From NCBI GenBank assembly GCA_963842295.1, contig CAWJFY010000007.1:124001-188000 (forward strand): a stretch of DNA of 64,000 nucleotides, in the 5' to 3' direction. A program made the position numbers and the translations under genes. The stretch is from JAJNBA01 sp963842295 (lineage in GTDB: Bacteria > Actinomycetota > UBA4738 > HRBIN12). Shown here piece by piece: positions 26,291 to 34,716 of the stretch (its first letter is position 1; each line of letters begins with the position of its first letter). Under the pieces are notes generated by a model. The model had not been told where the DNA came from, did not search any database, and saw only the letters and a program-made list of their open reading frames with translations.

Positions 26291-27675
26291 GGGTTCGCCT
26301 CCTCTGGGGCATGCTCGGACTGATCCGAGCCCTCCGCCGGGTCCGCTTCGGACGCGGATTCCGGCCTCTCGTCGTTCATCGTGTCGGTCTCGATATCGGC
26401 ACGCTCGACCAAGAGGTCGAGCGCCTTACTCCTGATGATATCCCCGGCCAGGGTAACGACCTGACCGCTCCGCTCGAGATCCTTGGCAACCGCCTTCGGC
26501 TCCCGACCGTACGCCTGCGCCAGGACGGCGATCTCGGCGCCGATCTCCTCTGCGGTGACCTCCAGAGAAGCGCTGCGCGCGATGCCTTCCAGGACGAGAT
26601 CGCTCTTGATGGCTTGGATCGCGTGCTCGCGCGAATCCTGCCGCAGACGCGCTTCGTCCCATCCTTGGACCTCCAACATCTTCTCGAGTCCCACACCCAT
26701 GCGCTCCGCGCGGTCCCGGGCGTGGTGGATCCGGTGGTCGGTCTCCTCCTCGACGAGGCTCTCGGGGAGATCGACGTCGATCCGTTCGACCATCGCCTGC
26801 AACGCGAGGTCGCGGAGGGCGGCGGTGGCCTCTCGTTCCTTCACCTCGGCGAGCCGTTCCCGGAGGTCGTCTCGCAGCTGCTCGATCGTGTCGAACTCCG
26901 AGGCCGTCTTCGCGAGATCGTCGTCGACCTCGGGAAGCCTGCGGGTCTTGACGTCCTTCACGAGCACGGTGATCTCGACCGCCGCGCCTGCGAGCTCCTC
27001 ACCGAAACGCTCGGGGAGGACGTCGGAGACCTTCAGGATCGCGCCGGGCTTGGCGCCGACCAACTCCACGTCGAGCTTCTCCCCGACCTCGCCTGACCCG
27101 ACGAAGTACAGGTAGTCCTCCCTGGACGCCTGCTCCAACTTCTCGCCGCCCTTCATCACGGTGAGATCCACGGTCACGAAGTCGCCCTCCTGCACGGGCC
27201 GTCCGACCGGCTCGAGCTCCGAGAACCGCTCTCGGAGCCTCTCGATCCAGTCGTCGATCTCGGCCTCCGTCACCTCGATCGAAGGCTTGGTCACGCTGAT
27301 CCCCGTGTAGTCCGGCTCCTCGAAGGACAGCCGGGGGCGGACCTCGACCGTGGCGGAGAAGATGAACGGCTTCCCCGGCTCCAGCTGCTGGACGTCGATC
27401 TCGGGATCGGTGATCGGTGCCAGGTCCTCGTCGGTCACGGCCTGCCGGAAGTACGTCGGCACCGACGAGTGCACGAACTCCTCGAGGATCGCGTCCCGGC
27501 CGATCTGGGTGTCGATGATCTGCTTCGGCACCTTCCCTTTGCGGAAGCCGGGGATCTTGATCTGGTTCGCGATCGACCGGTACGTGCGGTCGAGGTCCTT
27601 GTCGACTTCCTCTTCGGGCACCTGGATCGTGAGCTTCACGGTGTGCGGTTCGGTCGTCTCGACGGTCGTCTCCAT
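26287..27675 (-). CDS. tig: Trigger factor
   Basis: Trigger factor is the ribosome-bound chaperone and prolyl isomerase (462 residues). The ribosome-binding loop GFRKGKVPKQII is in the N-terminal domain, the FKBP-type domain has VQEGDFVTVDLTVMKGG, and the helical C-terminal arms follow. An acidic Ser/Glu tail (NDERPESASEADPAEGSDQSEHAPEE, residues about 435-460) is longer than usual. The tig-clpP-clpX order is widespread. Confidence 0.95.
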   Translation of the reverse strand: METTVETTEPHTVKLTIQVPEEEVDKDLDRTYRSIANQIKIPGFRKGKVPKQIIDTQIGRDAILEEFVHSSVPTYFRQAVTDEDLAPITDPEIDVQQLEPGKPFIFSATVEVRPRLSFEEPDYTGISVTKPSIEVTEAEIDDWIERLRERFSELEPVGRPVQEGDFVTVDLTVMKGGEKLEQASREDYLYFVGSGEVGEKLDVELVGAKPGAILKVSDVLPERFGEELAGAAVEITVLVKDVKTRRLPEVDDDLAKTASEFDTIEQLRDDLRERLAEVKEREATAALRDLALQAMVERIDVDLPESLVEEETDHRIHHARDRAERMGVGLEKMLEVQGWDEARLRQDSREHAIQAIKSDLVLEGIARSASLEVTAEEIGAEIAVLAQAYGREPKAVAKDLERSGQVVTLAGDIIRSKALDLLVERADIETDTMNDERPESASEADPAEGSDQSEHAPEEANP

Positions 27676-27772
27676 GGACGACCAAGGCTACTCGACCGAG
27701 GATCATCGTCGGCCGACACGGACGTGCCGACACAGCCTCGGGCGACACGCTCCCTGCTGGTACGGTCGGGCC

Positions 27773-28528
27773 GTGTTCGAGGAAGAGCTCAGATTCGCTC
27801 ACGAGCTCGCGGATCGCGCGGCCGAGATCTCGATGTCGTACTTCCTGGGCGAGTTCGAGGTTCGTCAGAAACCGGACCTGTCCCCCGTGACCCAAGCCGA
27901 TCTCGAGGTCGAGACCGCGGTCCGCGAGATGATCGCGGCACGGTACCCCTCCGATGCCGTGACCGGCGAGGAGCAGGGTGAGGGTTCCGGGGATCGCGTC
28001 TGGATCGTGGACCCCATCGACGGCACGAGGAACTTCGCCGACGGCGTTCCGATCTGGGCGACGCTGCTGGCGCTCCAGGTGGAAGGCCGATCGGTGCTCG
28101 GGATGGCGAGCGCGCCGGCGTTGGGCGAGCGGTACGAGGCCGTGCGGGGAGGTGGCGCGCACTGGAACGGGCGCGAGCTGCACGCGAGCGAGCGGAAGCT
28201 CGATGACGCGCTCATGGTCTTCTCGAGCGTGGACGACTGGCTGGGCGGCCCGCGGGAGGAGACGTTCCGCGCTCTCCTGCGGGACACGCGCCGGAGCCGG
28301 GGATTCGGAGACTTCTGGGGGCACATGCTCGTGGCGCGGGGAGCGGCCGATCTCATGATGGAGCCCGCGTTGCGGATCTGGGACTGGGCCTCGATCACCG
28401 TGATCGTCGAGGAAGCCGGCGGGCGGGTGACCACGTTCGATGGCGATGACCCGTCGGACGGCTCGAGCATCCTCACGACCAACGCCGTCGTCCACGAGGA
28501 GGCGGTCCGGCGGCTCTCCGGCCCGTGA
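27773..28528 (+). CDS. hisN: Inositol-monophosphatase family phosphatase, histidinol-phosphatase-like
   Basis: This 251-residue Mg-dependent phosphatase has the family metal-binding motifs GEEQG (65-69) and DPIDGTRNF (80-88), and the C-terminal WDWASITVIVEEAGG. The PIDGT-RNF-x-GVPIWATLLAL stretch resembles actinobacterial HisN histidinol-phosphate phosphatases more than inositol or CysQ enzymes, so a histidine-biosynthesis role is favoured but not proven. The GTG at 27773 matches the conserved N-terminus. The stop overlaps the tag start. Confidence 0.85.
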   Translation: MFEEELRFAHELADRAAEISMSYFLGEFEVRQKPDLSPVTQADLEVETAVREMIAARYPSDAVTGEEQGEGSGDRVWIVDPIDGTRNFADGVPIWATLLALQVEGRSVLGMASAPALGERYEAVRGGGAHWNGRELHASERKLDDALMVFSSVDDWLGGPREETFRALLRDTRRSRGFGDFWGHMLVARGAADLMMEPALRIWDWASITVIVEEAGGRVTTFDGDDPSDGSSILTTNAVVHEEAVRRLSGP

Positions 28529-29091
28529 AGCGCTGCGAGTGGGCGCCGCTGGAGAACCCCCTCTACCTCGCCTACCACGACGAGGAGTGGGGCGTGCCTG
28601 TCCACGACGACCGCCGCCTGTTCGAGATGCTCGTCCTCGAGGGAGCCCAAGCGGGTCTGTCATGGTCCACGATCCTCAACAAACGCGAAGGCTACCGTCG
28701 GGTGTTCAACGGCTTCGATCCCGGGACGGTGGCACGATTCAGCGCGCGGATGGTGGATCGGATGTTGGAGGACCCGGCGATCGTGCGCAACCGGATGAAG
28801 GTGGAGTCGGCCGTCACGAACGCGCAGGCGGTGGTGAAGGTGCAAGAGGACGACGGCTCCCTGGACGCGTACCTCTGGTCGTTCGTCGACGGCGCGCCGA
28901 AGGTGAACCGGTTCCGGAAGCTCGGCGAGATCCCCGCGGAGACCATCGAGTCGAAGACGATGTCGAAGGATCTGAAGCGGCGTGGGTTCAGGTTCGTGGG
29001 ACCGACCGTGTGCTACGCGTTCATGCAGGCTTGCGGCTTGGTGAACGACCACGTCGTGAGTTGCTTCCGGTACCGCGAGGTCGCGGGGTGA
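28525..29091 (+). CDS. tag: DNA-3-methyladenine glycosylase I
   Basis: Tag removes 3-methyladenine from alkylated DNA (188 residues). The structural zinc ligands of the family can be placed: C4, H18 (YHDEEWG), H176 and C180 (NDHVVSC). LEGAQAGLSWSTIL holds the catalytic-pocket residues. The GTG start overlaps the preceding stop (GTGA), so it is co-translated with the phosphatase gene. Confidence 0.95.
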   Translation: MKRCEWAPLENPLYLAYHDEEWGVPVHDDRRLFEMLVLEGAQAGLSWSTILNKREGYRRVFNGFDPGTVARFSARMVDRMLEDPAIVRNRMKVESAVTNAQAVVKVQEDDGSLDAYLWSFVDGAPKVNRFRKLGEIPAETIESKTMSKDLKRRGFRFVGPTVCYAFMQACGLVNDHVVSCFRYREVAG

Positions 29092-29103
29092 GGCGCGGGC
29101 TCC

Positions 29104-29565
29104 TCATCGTCGCAGCGCTGCGACCGCGTCGTGGTCCGTCACCATCTGCCGCCGGAAGTTCCTGAGGGCGAAACGGTCGCAGGCCGTCTCCGCGGCCGAC
29201 GCCGTCCCGCGCCGCTCCCTGAGCCACCAGTGCATCCATTCATGGCAATACGAGAACCGCAGCACTTCCTCCGGCGTGCGGAACGTGATGCCTTCGGTGA
29301 GCCAGATGAAGCGAGGCCGTGTTCCTTTCCCGCTGGCCCTCCGCTTCGCCCCGTAGGGAACGATCTCGCCGAACGGATAGAAGGGCTCCGGCAGCTGCAG
29401 CGTGATCGAGCGGTCCTCGAAGTCCGTCCACGCCGCCAGGTGGGGGCGGTCGCGATAGCGGAGCGGCTTCACGTGGATCGAGTAGTCCCCCGGCTCCGGT
29501 AGGCCGGCCAGCATCGACACCACGTCTTCGACGGACAGGTCCTGCACGGCGGAGGAGACATCCAT
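29104..29565 (-). CDS. HExxH-containing small protein, metallopeptidase-like
   Basis: This 153-residue protein has a zinc-peptidase signature HEWMH in SYCHEWMHWW (about residues 107-116) and, 13 residues later, ETACDRFAL, where the glutamate could be a third ligand as in SprT-like folds. The rest is rich in aromatic residues (PFYPFGEIVPYG, RFIWLTEGITF) and has no signal peptide. It may be a DNA- or stress-associated SprT-like protease or a non-catalytic relative. It converges with tag, separated by 12 bp. Confidence 0.6.
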   Translation of the reverse strand: MDVSSAVQDLSVEDVVSMLAGLPEPGDYSIHVKPLRYRDRPHLAAWTDFEDRSITLQLPEPFYPFGEIVPYGAKRRASGKGTRPRFIWLTEGITFRTPEEVLRFSYCHEWMHWWLRERRGTASAAETACDRFALRNFRRQMVTDHDAVAALRR

Positions 29566-29611
29566 CGGGGCGGCAGCCTACGACGAGGCCGCTGATAGGG
29601 TCCGCGAACCG

Positions 29612-30277
29612 ATGGACGAGCCCGGCGGCTCCCTCAGCTTCGCCCACGGTGCCAGGAAGGTCGCGCCGTTCTCGATCGCGGTGCTCGGTTTCGGGATGTC
29701 GTTCGGGGTCCTGGCCCGGCCGACGATGGGCGCGATCGCGCCGATCGTGATGTCCGCCACGACCTTCGCCGGCTCGGCACAGTTCGCGGCCGCATCGATC
29801 CTGAGCGCCGGCGGGACGCTCGCCGCCGCCGTCGTCGCCGCCGTCCTCCTGAACGTCCGCTACGGACCGATCGGTGTGAGCGTGGCGCCATCGCTCACCG
29901 GGCCTCGGTGGTCGCGGTTCCTTCGCGCTCAGCTCGTGGTCGACGAGACCTGGGCGCTCTCGGCGGACGGCCGAGGCGGCCACGATCCCAAGATCATCGT
30001 CGGCGGCGGCTTGGTGCTCTACGCGGCGTGGGTCGGCGGCACGGCGGCCGGCGTGCTCTTCGGCGACCTGATCGGCGACCCCGCTCGGCTCGGGCTGGAT
30101 GCAGCCTTCCCCGCATTGTTCCTCGCCCTGCTGATGCCGAACCTCAACCGTCCTCATGCTCGAACGGCCGCGCTGCTCGGCGCCGCCATCGCACTGGCAC
30201 TGACACCGTTCGCGCCCGCCGGCGTGCCGATCGTTGCGGCGGGCCTCGCGTGCCTCGTCGGATTGCAACGCCGATGA
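29612..30277 (+). CDS. azlC: AzlC family branched-chain amino-acid exporter, large subunit
   Basis: This 221-residue membrane protein has six or seven hydrophobic segments. The hallmark AzlC stretch is present: FGVLARPTMG, FAGSAQFAAASIL and LNVRYGPIGVSVAP. With AzlD it exports branched-chain amino acids and analogues such as azaleucine. The ATG of azlD overlaps its stop (ATGA). Confidence 0.9.
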   Translation: MDEPGGSLSFAHGARKVAPFSIAVLGFGMSFGVLARPTMGAIAPIVMSATTFAGSAQFAAASILSAGGTLAAAVVAAVLLNVRYGPIGVSVAPSLTGPRWSRFLRAQLVVDETWALSADGRGGHDPKIIVGGGLVLYAAWVGGTAAGVLFGDLIGDPARLGLDAAFPALFLALLMPNLNRPHARTAALLGAAIALALTPFAPAGVPIVAAGLACLVGLQRR

Positions 30278-30582
30278 GCGAAGCGTGGTGGACCGTGGTG
30301 CTCGTCGGCGTGGCGACGATCGCGATCAAGGGAGCCGGACCGGTGCTGCTGGGCGGGAAGCCCCTCCCCTCGCGGCTCGGTCGAGTGATCGGCCTCCTCG
30401 CGCCGGCGCTCCTCGCCGCGCTGGTGGCGATCAGCACGTTCGGCGGAGAGGGTGCGCTCGTCCTCGACGAGCGCGCGCTCGGGGTGGCGGCCGCCGGCGT
30501 GGCTGTGGGCTTCAAGGCCCCGCCGTTAGTGGTCGTGATCGTGGCCGCCGCGGTCACCGCGCTCGCGAGGGCGCTCCTGTAG
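30274..30582 (+). CDS. azlD: AzlD family small subunit of branched-chain amino-acid exporter
   Basis: A 102-residue hydrophobic protein with four predicted membrane segments, the usual size of AzlD. It contains AIKGAGPVLLGGKPLPSRL and LAPALLAALVA, both typical. It overlaps azlC by 4 bp, so the two subunits are translated together. Confidence 0.9.
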   Translation: MSEAWWTVVLVGVATIAIKGAGPVLLGGKPLPSRLGRVIGLLAPALLAALVAISTFGGEGALVLDERALGVAAAGVAVGFKAPPLVVVIVAAAVTALARALL

Positions 30583-30593
30583 GTTCGCACCCG

Positions 30594-31724
30594 ATGACCC
30601 GCTACCGCGATCTCGGGCTCCAGGTCGGACTCCTCCCGCCGGGACCACTGAACGCGATCACGGACGTCGACGGAGTCACCGTCGGCGTGACGACCTTGAT
30701 CGACGGTGACGGTCCGCTCGAGGTCGGCCGGGGTCCGATCCGAACCGGCGTGACCGCGATCGTTCCTCACCCCGGCATCGGAGCGGAGCCGTTGTTCGCC
30801 GGGAGTCACACGCTGAACGGCAACGGCGAGATGACCGGGCTGGAGTGGGTCCGCGAGTCCGGGTGCCTCACGACTCCGATCGCGATCACGAACACGCACA
30901 GCGTGGGCGTCATCCGCGACGCTCTCGTGTCCTACGAGATCCGCGGCCGCGAGCGAGGGCCGGCGTTCTGGAGCCTTCCCGTCGTCGGGGAGACATACGA
31001 CGGCGCGCTGAACGACATCAACGGGATGCACGTGGGTCCCGAGCACCTCTTCGCCGCCCTCGACGCCGCGACGGGCGGCCCGGTGCCCGAAGGCAACGTG
31101 GGCGGCGGCACCGGGATGATCTGCCACGATTTCAAGGGAGGCACGGGGACTGCATCGCGCGTGATCGAGGGCCGTGGGGACGGCTGGACGGTCGGCGTGC
31201 TCGTACAGGCGAATCATGGGGACCGCGAGCGTCTGATGGTCGACGGGGTCCACGTGGGCGAGGCGATCCCGTACGGGGAGCTGCCGTCCGCGTGGGACCA
31301 GGAGGAAGCCCTCGGTCGCGCGGCCGAGGGCTCGATCATCGTGGTGGTCGCGACCGACGCCCCGCTACTCCCCCACCAGCTGGAGCGGATGGCGCAACGG
31401 GCCGGTCTCGGGATCGCCCGCGTCGGCGGAGGCGGCGGCAACTCGAGCGGCGACATCTTCCTGGCGTTCTCCACCGCGAACGCCGGACGGATGAAGAGCC
31501 ACAAGACCGCGAACCCGGATGAGGCGTTGGCCGTCGACATGCTGCCGGATGCCTCGATCACGCCCTTGTTCTGGGGCGTGATCGAGGCCACCGAGGAAGC
31601 GATCTTGAACGCGCTCGTCGCGGCCGACACGATGGTCGGCCGCGACGGCATCACGGCCCACGCACTCCCCCACGATCGGCTCGTGGAGATCATGACGACG
31701 TACGGGAGACGACCGGTCCGGTAG
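30594..31724 (+). CDS. P1 family (DmpA-type) aminopeptidase
   Basis: This 376-residue protein belongs to the N-terminal-nucleophile-like P1 peptidases (L-aminopeptidase/D-esterase). It has NTHSVGVIRDALVSYE, GNVGGGTGMICHDFKGGTG and the autocleavage region GGGGGNSSGDIFLAF, where the first serine would become the new N-terminus of the beta chain. The ATG at 30594 fits the conserved start ITDVDGVTVGVTTL. It is 11 bp after azlD, so amino-acid or peptide handling could be a common theme. Confidence 0.88.
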   Translation: MTRYRDLGLQVGLLPPGPLNAITDVDGVTVGVTTLIDGDGPLEVGRGPIRTGVTAIVPHPGIGAEPLFAGSHTLNGNGEMTGLEWVRESGCLTTPIAITNTHSVGVIRDALVSYEIRGRERGPAFWSLPVVGETYDGALNDINGMHVGPEHLFAALDAATGGPVPEGNVGGGTGMICHDFKGGTGTASRVIEGRGDGWTVGVLVQANHGDRERLMVDGVHVGEAIPYGELPSAWDQEEALGRAAEGSIIVVVATDAPLLPHQLERMAQRAGLGIARVGGGGGNSSGDIFLAFSTANAGRMKSHKTANPDEALAVDMLPDASITPLFWGVIEATEEAILNALVAADTMVGRDGITAHALPHDRLVEIMTTYGRRPVR

Positions 31725-31727
31725 GCG

Positions 31728-31801
31728 TCGGGGCGGCGGGATTCGAACCCGCGACCTCGTGCTCCCAAAGCACGTGCGCTGCCAGGCTGCGCTACGCCCC
31801 G
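31728..31801 (-). tRNA. tRNA-Pro(TGG)
   Basis: The minus strand forms a 74-nt cloverleaf: acceptor CGGGGCG/CGCCCCG with discriminator A, D-arm GCGC/GCGC, anticodon stem CGTGC/GCACG with loop TTTGGGA (anticodon TGG), and T-arm GCGGG-TTCGAAT-CCCGC. No CCA is encoded. Confidence 0.96.
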
Positions 31802-31838
31802 CTTGTATCGCGATTCTACGTCGGAGTACCGTTGCCCG

Positions 31839-32237
31839 ATGCGCGCGCGGCCCGGGACGAGGAACCTCCTGAGCTACACGCTGTCGATCGTGCTGTTGGT
31901 CGCCATCGGCGTCTTCGCGATCCTCGTCGCGCTTCAGCTGCGAAGCGACAAACCTCCTCGCTTCGATGTGGCTGCCCCCGAAGGCGTGGACTGTCCAGTC
32001 GGCGAGGGCACGCCCGCGTGCTTCAGCTTCACCATCACGAACCTCGGCAGCCAGCCGTCGCTCGTGGAATGCAACGTGACGACGGGCGTCGGCCGAGCAA
32101 CCTTCCTCAACGACACGTCGGTCTACGCGAGCACGGCACCGTTCGAGCCCGGGATCGCCAATCAGGTGACGGTGAAGGTCGACCAAGGGGATCAGGACAC
32201 CGTGACCCAGCCGACGCTGGTTTGCAGGGCCGTCTAG
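31839..32237 (+). CDS. Membrane-anchored extracytoplasmic hypothetical protein
   Basis: This 132-residue protein has a basic N-terminus, one membrane segment (LLSYTLSIVLLVAIGVFAILVAL by position, residues about 10-32) and an extracellular domain of about 100 residues. Three cysteines (in GVDCPVG, TPACFSF and VECNV) plus one near the C-terminus could make disulfides. FSFTITNLGSQPSLVEC is reminiscent of small Ig-like beta domains. It converges with the phzF-like gene with a 4-bp overlap. Function unknown. Confidence 0.65.
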   Translation: MRARPGTRNLLSYTLSIVLLVAIGVFAILVALQLRSDKPPRFDVAAPEGVDCPVGEGTPACFSFTITNLGSQPSLVECNVTTGVGRATFLNDTSVYASTAPFEPGIANQVTVKVDQGDQDTVTQPTLVCRAV

Positions 32238-33100
32238 GCCGAGACGCGGAACACGCCCTCGCCCACGATCCGCACGCCTCCGCCGACCCGGACGTTCCAC
32301 GAATCGCCGTCCGGCCTGACGTCGAGATGCAGGAAGCTCGGTCGTCCCACGAGCTCCCCCTGCGCGACGACCGCGCCGCCCGGCATGCCCGCGAGACCGC
32401 GTGACGCCAGGTAGACGCCGAGCGGGCCGGCGGCCGAGCCGGTGGCGGGATCCTCGCCGACGCCGAGGCTCGCATCGAACATCCTGGCCATCACGTCCCC
32501 GTCGCCTCGCGTGGCGAACAGATAGAGGCATTCGCCCCCGGACGCGGCGGTCGCGCGCCGGCACGCCGACTCGTATCGCTCGGCACGACGGAGCGTCTCC
32601 TCGTCACGGAGCGGCACGATCAACGGCCCGAGGCCCGTCGAGATCACCTGCATCGGCAGCACCGGATGCAGGTCGTCGGGTTCGAGCCCGGCCGCGTCCG
32701 CCACGACCCGGCGGTCGTGGAACTCGGGCCCGAACACCGGCCGGCGCTGCGTCATCCAGGCGAAGCCTCTCCCCAGGTCGACCTCGACGGGGATGTCGCC
32801 GAGCGCGGTCGTCTGCACCGTCTCCGGTGACGTCCTGCCCTCACTCACGAGGGTGTAGGCCGTTCCGATCGTGGGATGACCGGCGAACGGAAGCTCCGCA
32901 TCGGGCGTGAAGATCCGCATGCGGTAGCCGTCGGCGCGCGACTCGATCACGAACGTGGTCTCGGAGAAGTTCGTCTCGAGGGCGAGCATCTTCATCTGTT
33001 CGGTGGAGAATCCGTCGGGTGTTTCGGGCACGACGCACAAGCGGTTTCCCTGGAACGGGATCTCGGTGAACGCGTCGACCAACCGGAACCCGACCTCCAT
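32234..33100 (-). CDS. PhzF family isomerase/epimerase-like protein
   Basis: A 288-residue member of the PhzF (diaminopimelate-epimerase fold) family. It begins VDAFTEIPFQGNRLCVV, has the catalytic-glutamate motif NFSETTFV, then FAGHPTIGTAY, and later EDPATGSAAGPLGVYL, all hallmarks. PhzF proteins isomerise dihydroanthranilate-type or related small acids. No phenazine genes are nearby, so the substrate is unknown. The ATG at 33100 precedes the conserved N-terminus. Confidence 0.88.
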   Translation of the reverse strand: MEVGFRLVDAFTEIPFQGNRLCVVPETPDGFSTEQMKMLALETNFSETTFVIESRADGYRMRIFTPDAELPFAGHPTIGTAYTLVSEGRTSPETVQTTALGDIPVEVDLGRGFAWMTQRRPVFGPEFHDRRVVADAAGLEPDDLHPVLPMQVISTGLGPLIVPLRDEETLRRAERYESACRRATAASGGECLYLFATRGDGDVMARMFDASLGVGEDPATGSAAGPLGVYLASRGLAGMPGGAVVAQGELVGRPSFLHLDVRPDGDSWNVRVGGGVRIVGEGVFRVSA

Positions 33101-33226
33101 CGGCGCAGTATCGCAGCACGAGTGCTCGGGCTCGTCGAGAGAGGATCGAGCTCGACGGGGAGGTCGCACGGTCACGAGTCGACCATCCGATGCGCGGCGG
33201 CGTTCGGCGGGGAAAGGAGTGTCGTC

Positions 33227-33676
33227 GTGAACGATCCGGTCCTCAGGCGCGGCGTCTGGTGGCAACAGCAGGACGACGGGACGTGGCTTCGCTGGAACGA
33301 CGCCTCGCAGATATGGGAACGATCCGATGGCTCGCCTCCTCCACCCGAGGAATCAGAGCTACCCCCTGTTCCTCCGACTCCCGGCCTGGGCACCGGCGCT
33401 CGGTACCCGAGAACGCTTGTCACGAATGTGTGCGTCCCGAACTACCTGGTGTAGGCGATACTCGTGACGTTGTTCCTTTTCCTCCCGACCGGGATCGCCG
33501 CGATCGTCTTCGCCTCCCAGGTCAGCAGCAAGCTCGCTGCGGGAGATGTCGCCGGCGCGACGGAAGCCTCCAACAAGGCGAAGATGTGGAAGATCATCAG
33601 CGCGGTGATCGGTGTCCTCGTCGGCGTGATCGTGATCGCCACCACCGCCGACAACAGCTTCACCTACACCCCGTAA
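33227..33676 (+). pseudogene. Dispanin/CD225-like membrane protein interrupted by an amber codon
   Basis: Read through, this is a 149-codon gene. The N-terminal part (RRGVWWQQQDDGTWLRWND) resembles the short DUF2510-type Trp motif, then a proline-rich linker. The CD225/dispanin core follows: PNYLV, an in-frame TAG at 33452-33454, then AILVTLFLFLPTGIAAIVFA and SQVSSKLAAGDVAGATEASNK. In dispanins the residue after YLV is tryptophan, so a TGG-to-TAG change explains the stop. The second half (33464-33676, 70 residues) stays fully open and conserved, which suggests a recent lesion, a sequencing error or read-through. A GGAAAGGAG ribosome site precedes the GTG at 33227. Confidence 0.8.
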
Positions 33677-34110
33677 GTGGCCGTGTACGCCGTGCACGCA
33701 GTCGGTCTCGGCCACTCTCGCATCCGAGATGTGGCGCTGTTCCTCGGGGGCCTGGCGTTCGCCGTCGTCCTCCACGTCGTCGATCCCAGCGGGGCAACCG
33801 CCTTTCCCGTCTGTCCTTTCTATGCCGTGACGGGCCTGTACTGCCCCGCTGCGGGACGCTGAGGTGTCTGCACGCTCTGCTCCATGCGGATCTTCGAGCC
33901 GCCGTCGACTACAACGCCTTGACCGTCTTCATCCCACCGATGCTCGTCGTCGCATGGCTGTCGGTAGGACTCGCAGGGATCCGAGGGCAGCAGTTCTCGC
34001 GGATGGGTGCCACCTCGCGATGGATCGGGTGGGCTTTCGGTGCCATGTTCGTGCTCTTCTGGATCCTACGGAACCTGCCTCTGGCGCCCGTCTCCTGGAT
34101 GGCTCCGTAG
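33677..34110 (+). pseudogene. DUF2752 membrane protein with a one-base frameshift
   Basis: The gene starts at a GTG directly after the dispanin stop. The first frame reads to FPVCPFYAVTGLYCPAAGR and then stops at 33860-33862. The next part of the family (TLRCLHALLHADLRAAVDYN and two membrane segments) continues in another frame up to 34110. Adding one G near 33849 restores CPGCGTLR, the cysteine motif that defines DUF2752. Dispanin and DUF2752 genes are common neighbours. The last 38 bases lie inside the 186-bp direct repeat. It could be a real pseudogene or an assembly error. Confidence 0.8.
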
Positions 34111-34258
34111 ACGCGCTGCGGGCGCTGGGCGTTCCGACGTGACGAGCGGCCGGGAACACAGGAGAGGTTGCTAGGCTGGCTCTGCGCGGGTGTAGCTCAA
34201 TGGTAGAGCCCCAGCCTTCCAAGCTGGTGGTGCGGGTTCGATTCCCGTCACCCGCTCT
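34073..34258 (+). repeat. 186-bp direct repeat, left copy (att-like, contains tRNA-Gly)
   Basis: This copy is identical to 37547-37732 except for one base in the T-loop (T here, C in the right copy). It contains the 3' end of the DUF2752 gene, a spacer and the whole tRNA-Gly. The similarity ends sharply at both sides. The left copy is joined to the rest of the DUF2752 gene, so its upstream side is the ancestral chromosome side. Confidence 0.95.
34186..34256 (+). tRNA. tRNA-Gly(TCC), left copy
   Basis: A 71-nt cloverleaf: acceptor GCGGGTG/CACCCGC with discriminator T, D-arm GCTC/GAGC, anticodon stem CCAGC/GCTGG with loop CTTCCAA (anticodon TCC), and T-arm GCGGG-TTCGATT-CCCGT. No CCA is encoded. 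A second, nearly identical gene lies at 37660-37730. Confidence 0.96.
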
Positions 34259-34272
34259 GCAGGTCAGAGCGT

Positions 34273-34383
34273 ATCTCCGCAGGTCACGGGGTACGTCATG
34301 GCCTTTACCCCTATCCGTCGTTCCTCGTCATTTCGCGGTCTTTCGCGGTCTTTCGCGGGACGGATGCGGGACAGGTGCGGGAC
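34273..34383 (+). repeat. Left arm-type repeats of the tRNA-Gly element
   Basis: The 14-mer ATCTCCGCAGGTCA is at 34273-34286. Then TTTCGCGGTC is repeated in tandem (34331-34340, 34341-34350, partial 34351-34358), followed by GCGGGAC at 34355, 34366 and 34377, exactly 11 bp apart. The matching set at the right end makes integrase or excisionase arm-binding sites the best reading. Confidence 0.65.
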
Positions 34384-34716
34384 GACACAGCCCACGCCGA
34401 CCGTGGCGTGCCACGCCGCGACCGGGAGAGGGAGGAACCGCCTGCCCGCCTCCGGAACGGAGAGTCGGAGCTCGGTGAGCTCAGGTACGCAACAGCTGAC
34501 ATGAGAACGTCAGGGTGCGTGAGGACACCTCAACATCGGGTTCGATCCCTAGTTTTCCTCACTCGTCACATTCGACGAAGCCGACGCGAATCGAGGATCG
34601 GCGCGACATCGACGTGCAGCACGTTATCGGAAACATGGCGAATCGGAATCCAAACTTGCTCACCTTTGGCACAGTCAATCGCGGGTCCGGATCGGACTGT
34701 CCTCTTCAGCCTCCAA
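34384..34716. other. No gene recognised at the left end of the element
   Basis: No start with a ribosome site and no family pattern is visible on either strand. The sequence CGGGTTCGATCCC at 34537-34549 looks like an isolated tRNA T-arm, but no anticodon or D-arm precedes it. Confidence 0.4.

Noticed and set aside
34537..34549. A tRNA remnant (isolated T-arm-like CGGGTTCGATCCC)
   Set aside because: No acceptor, D-arm or anticodon arm can be fitted around it.
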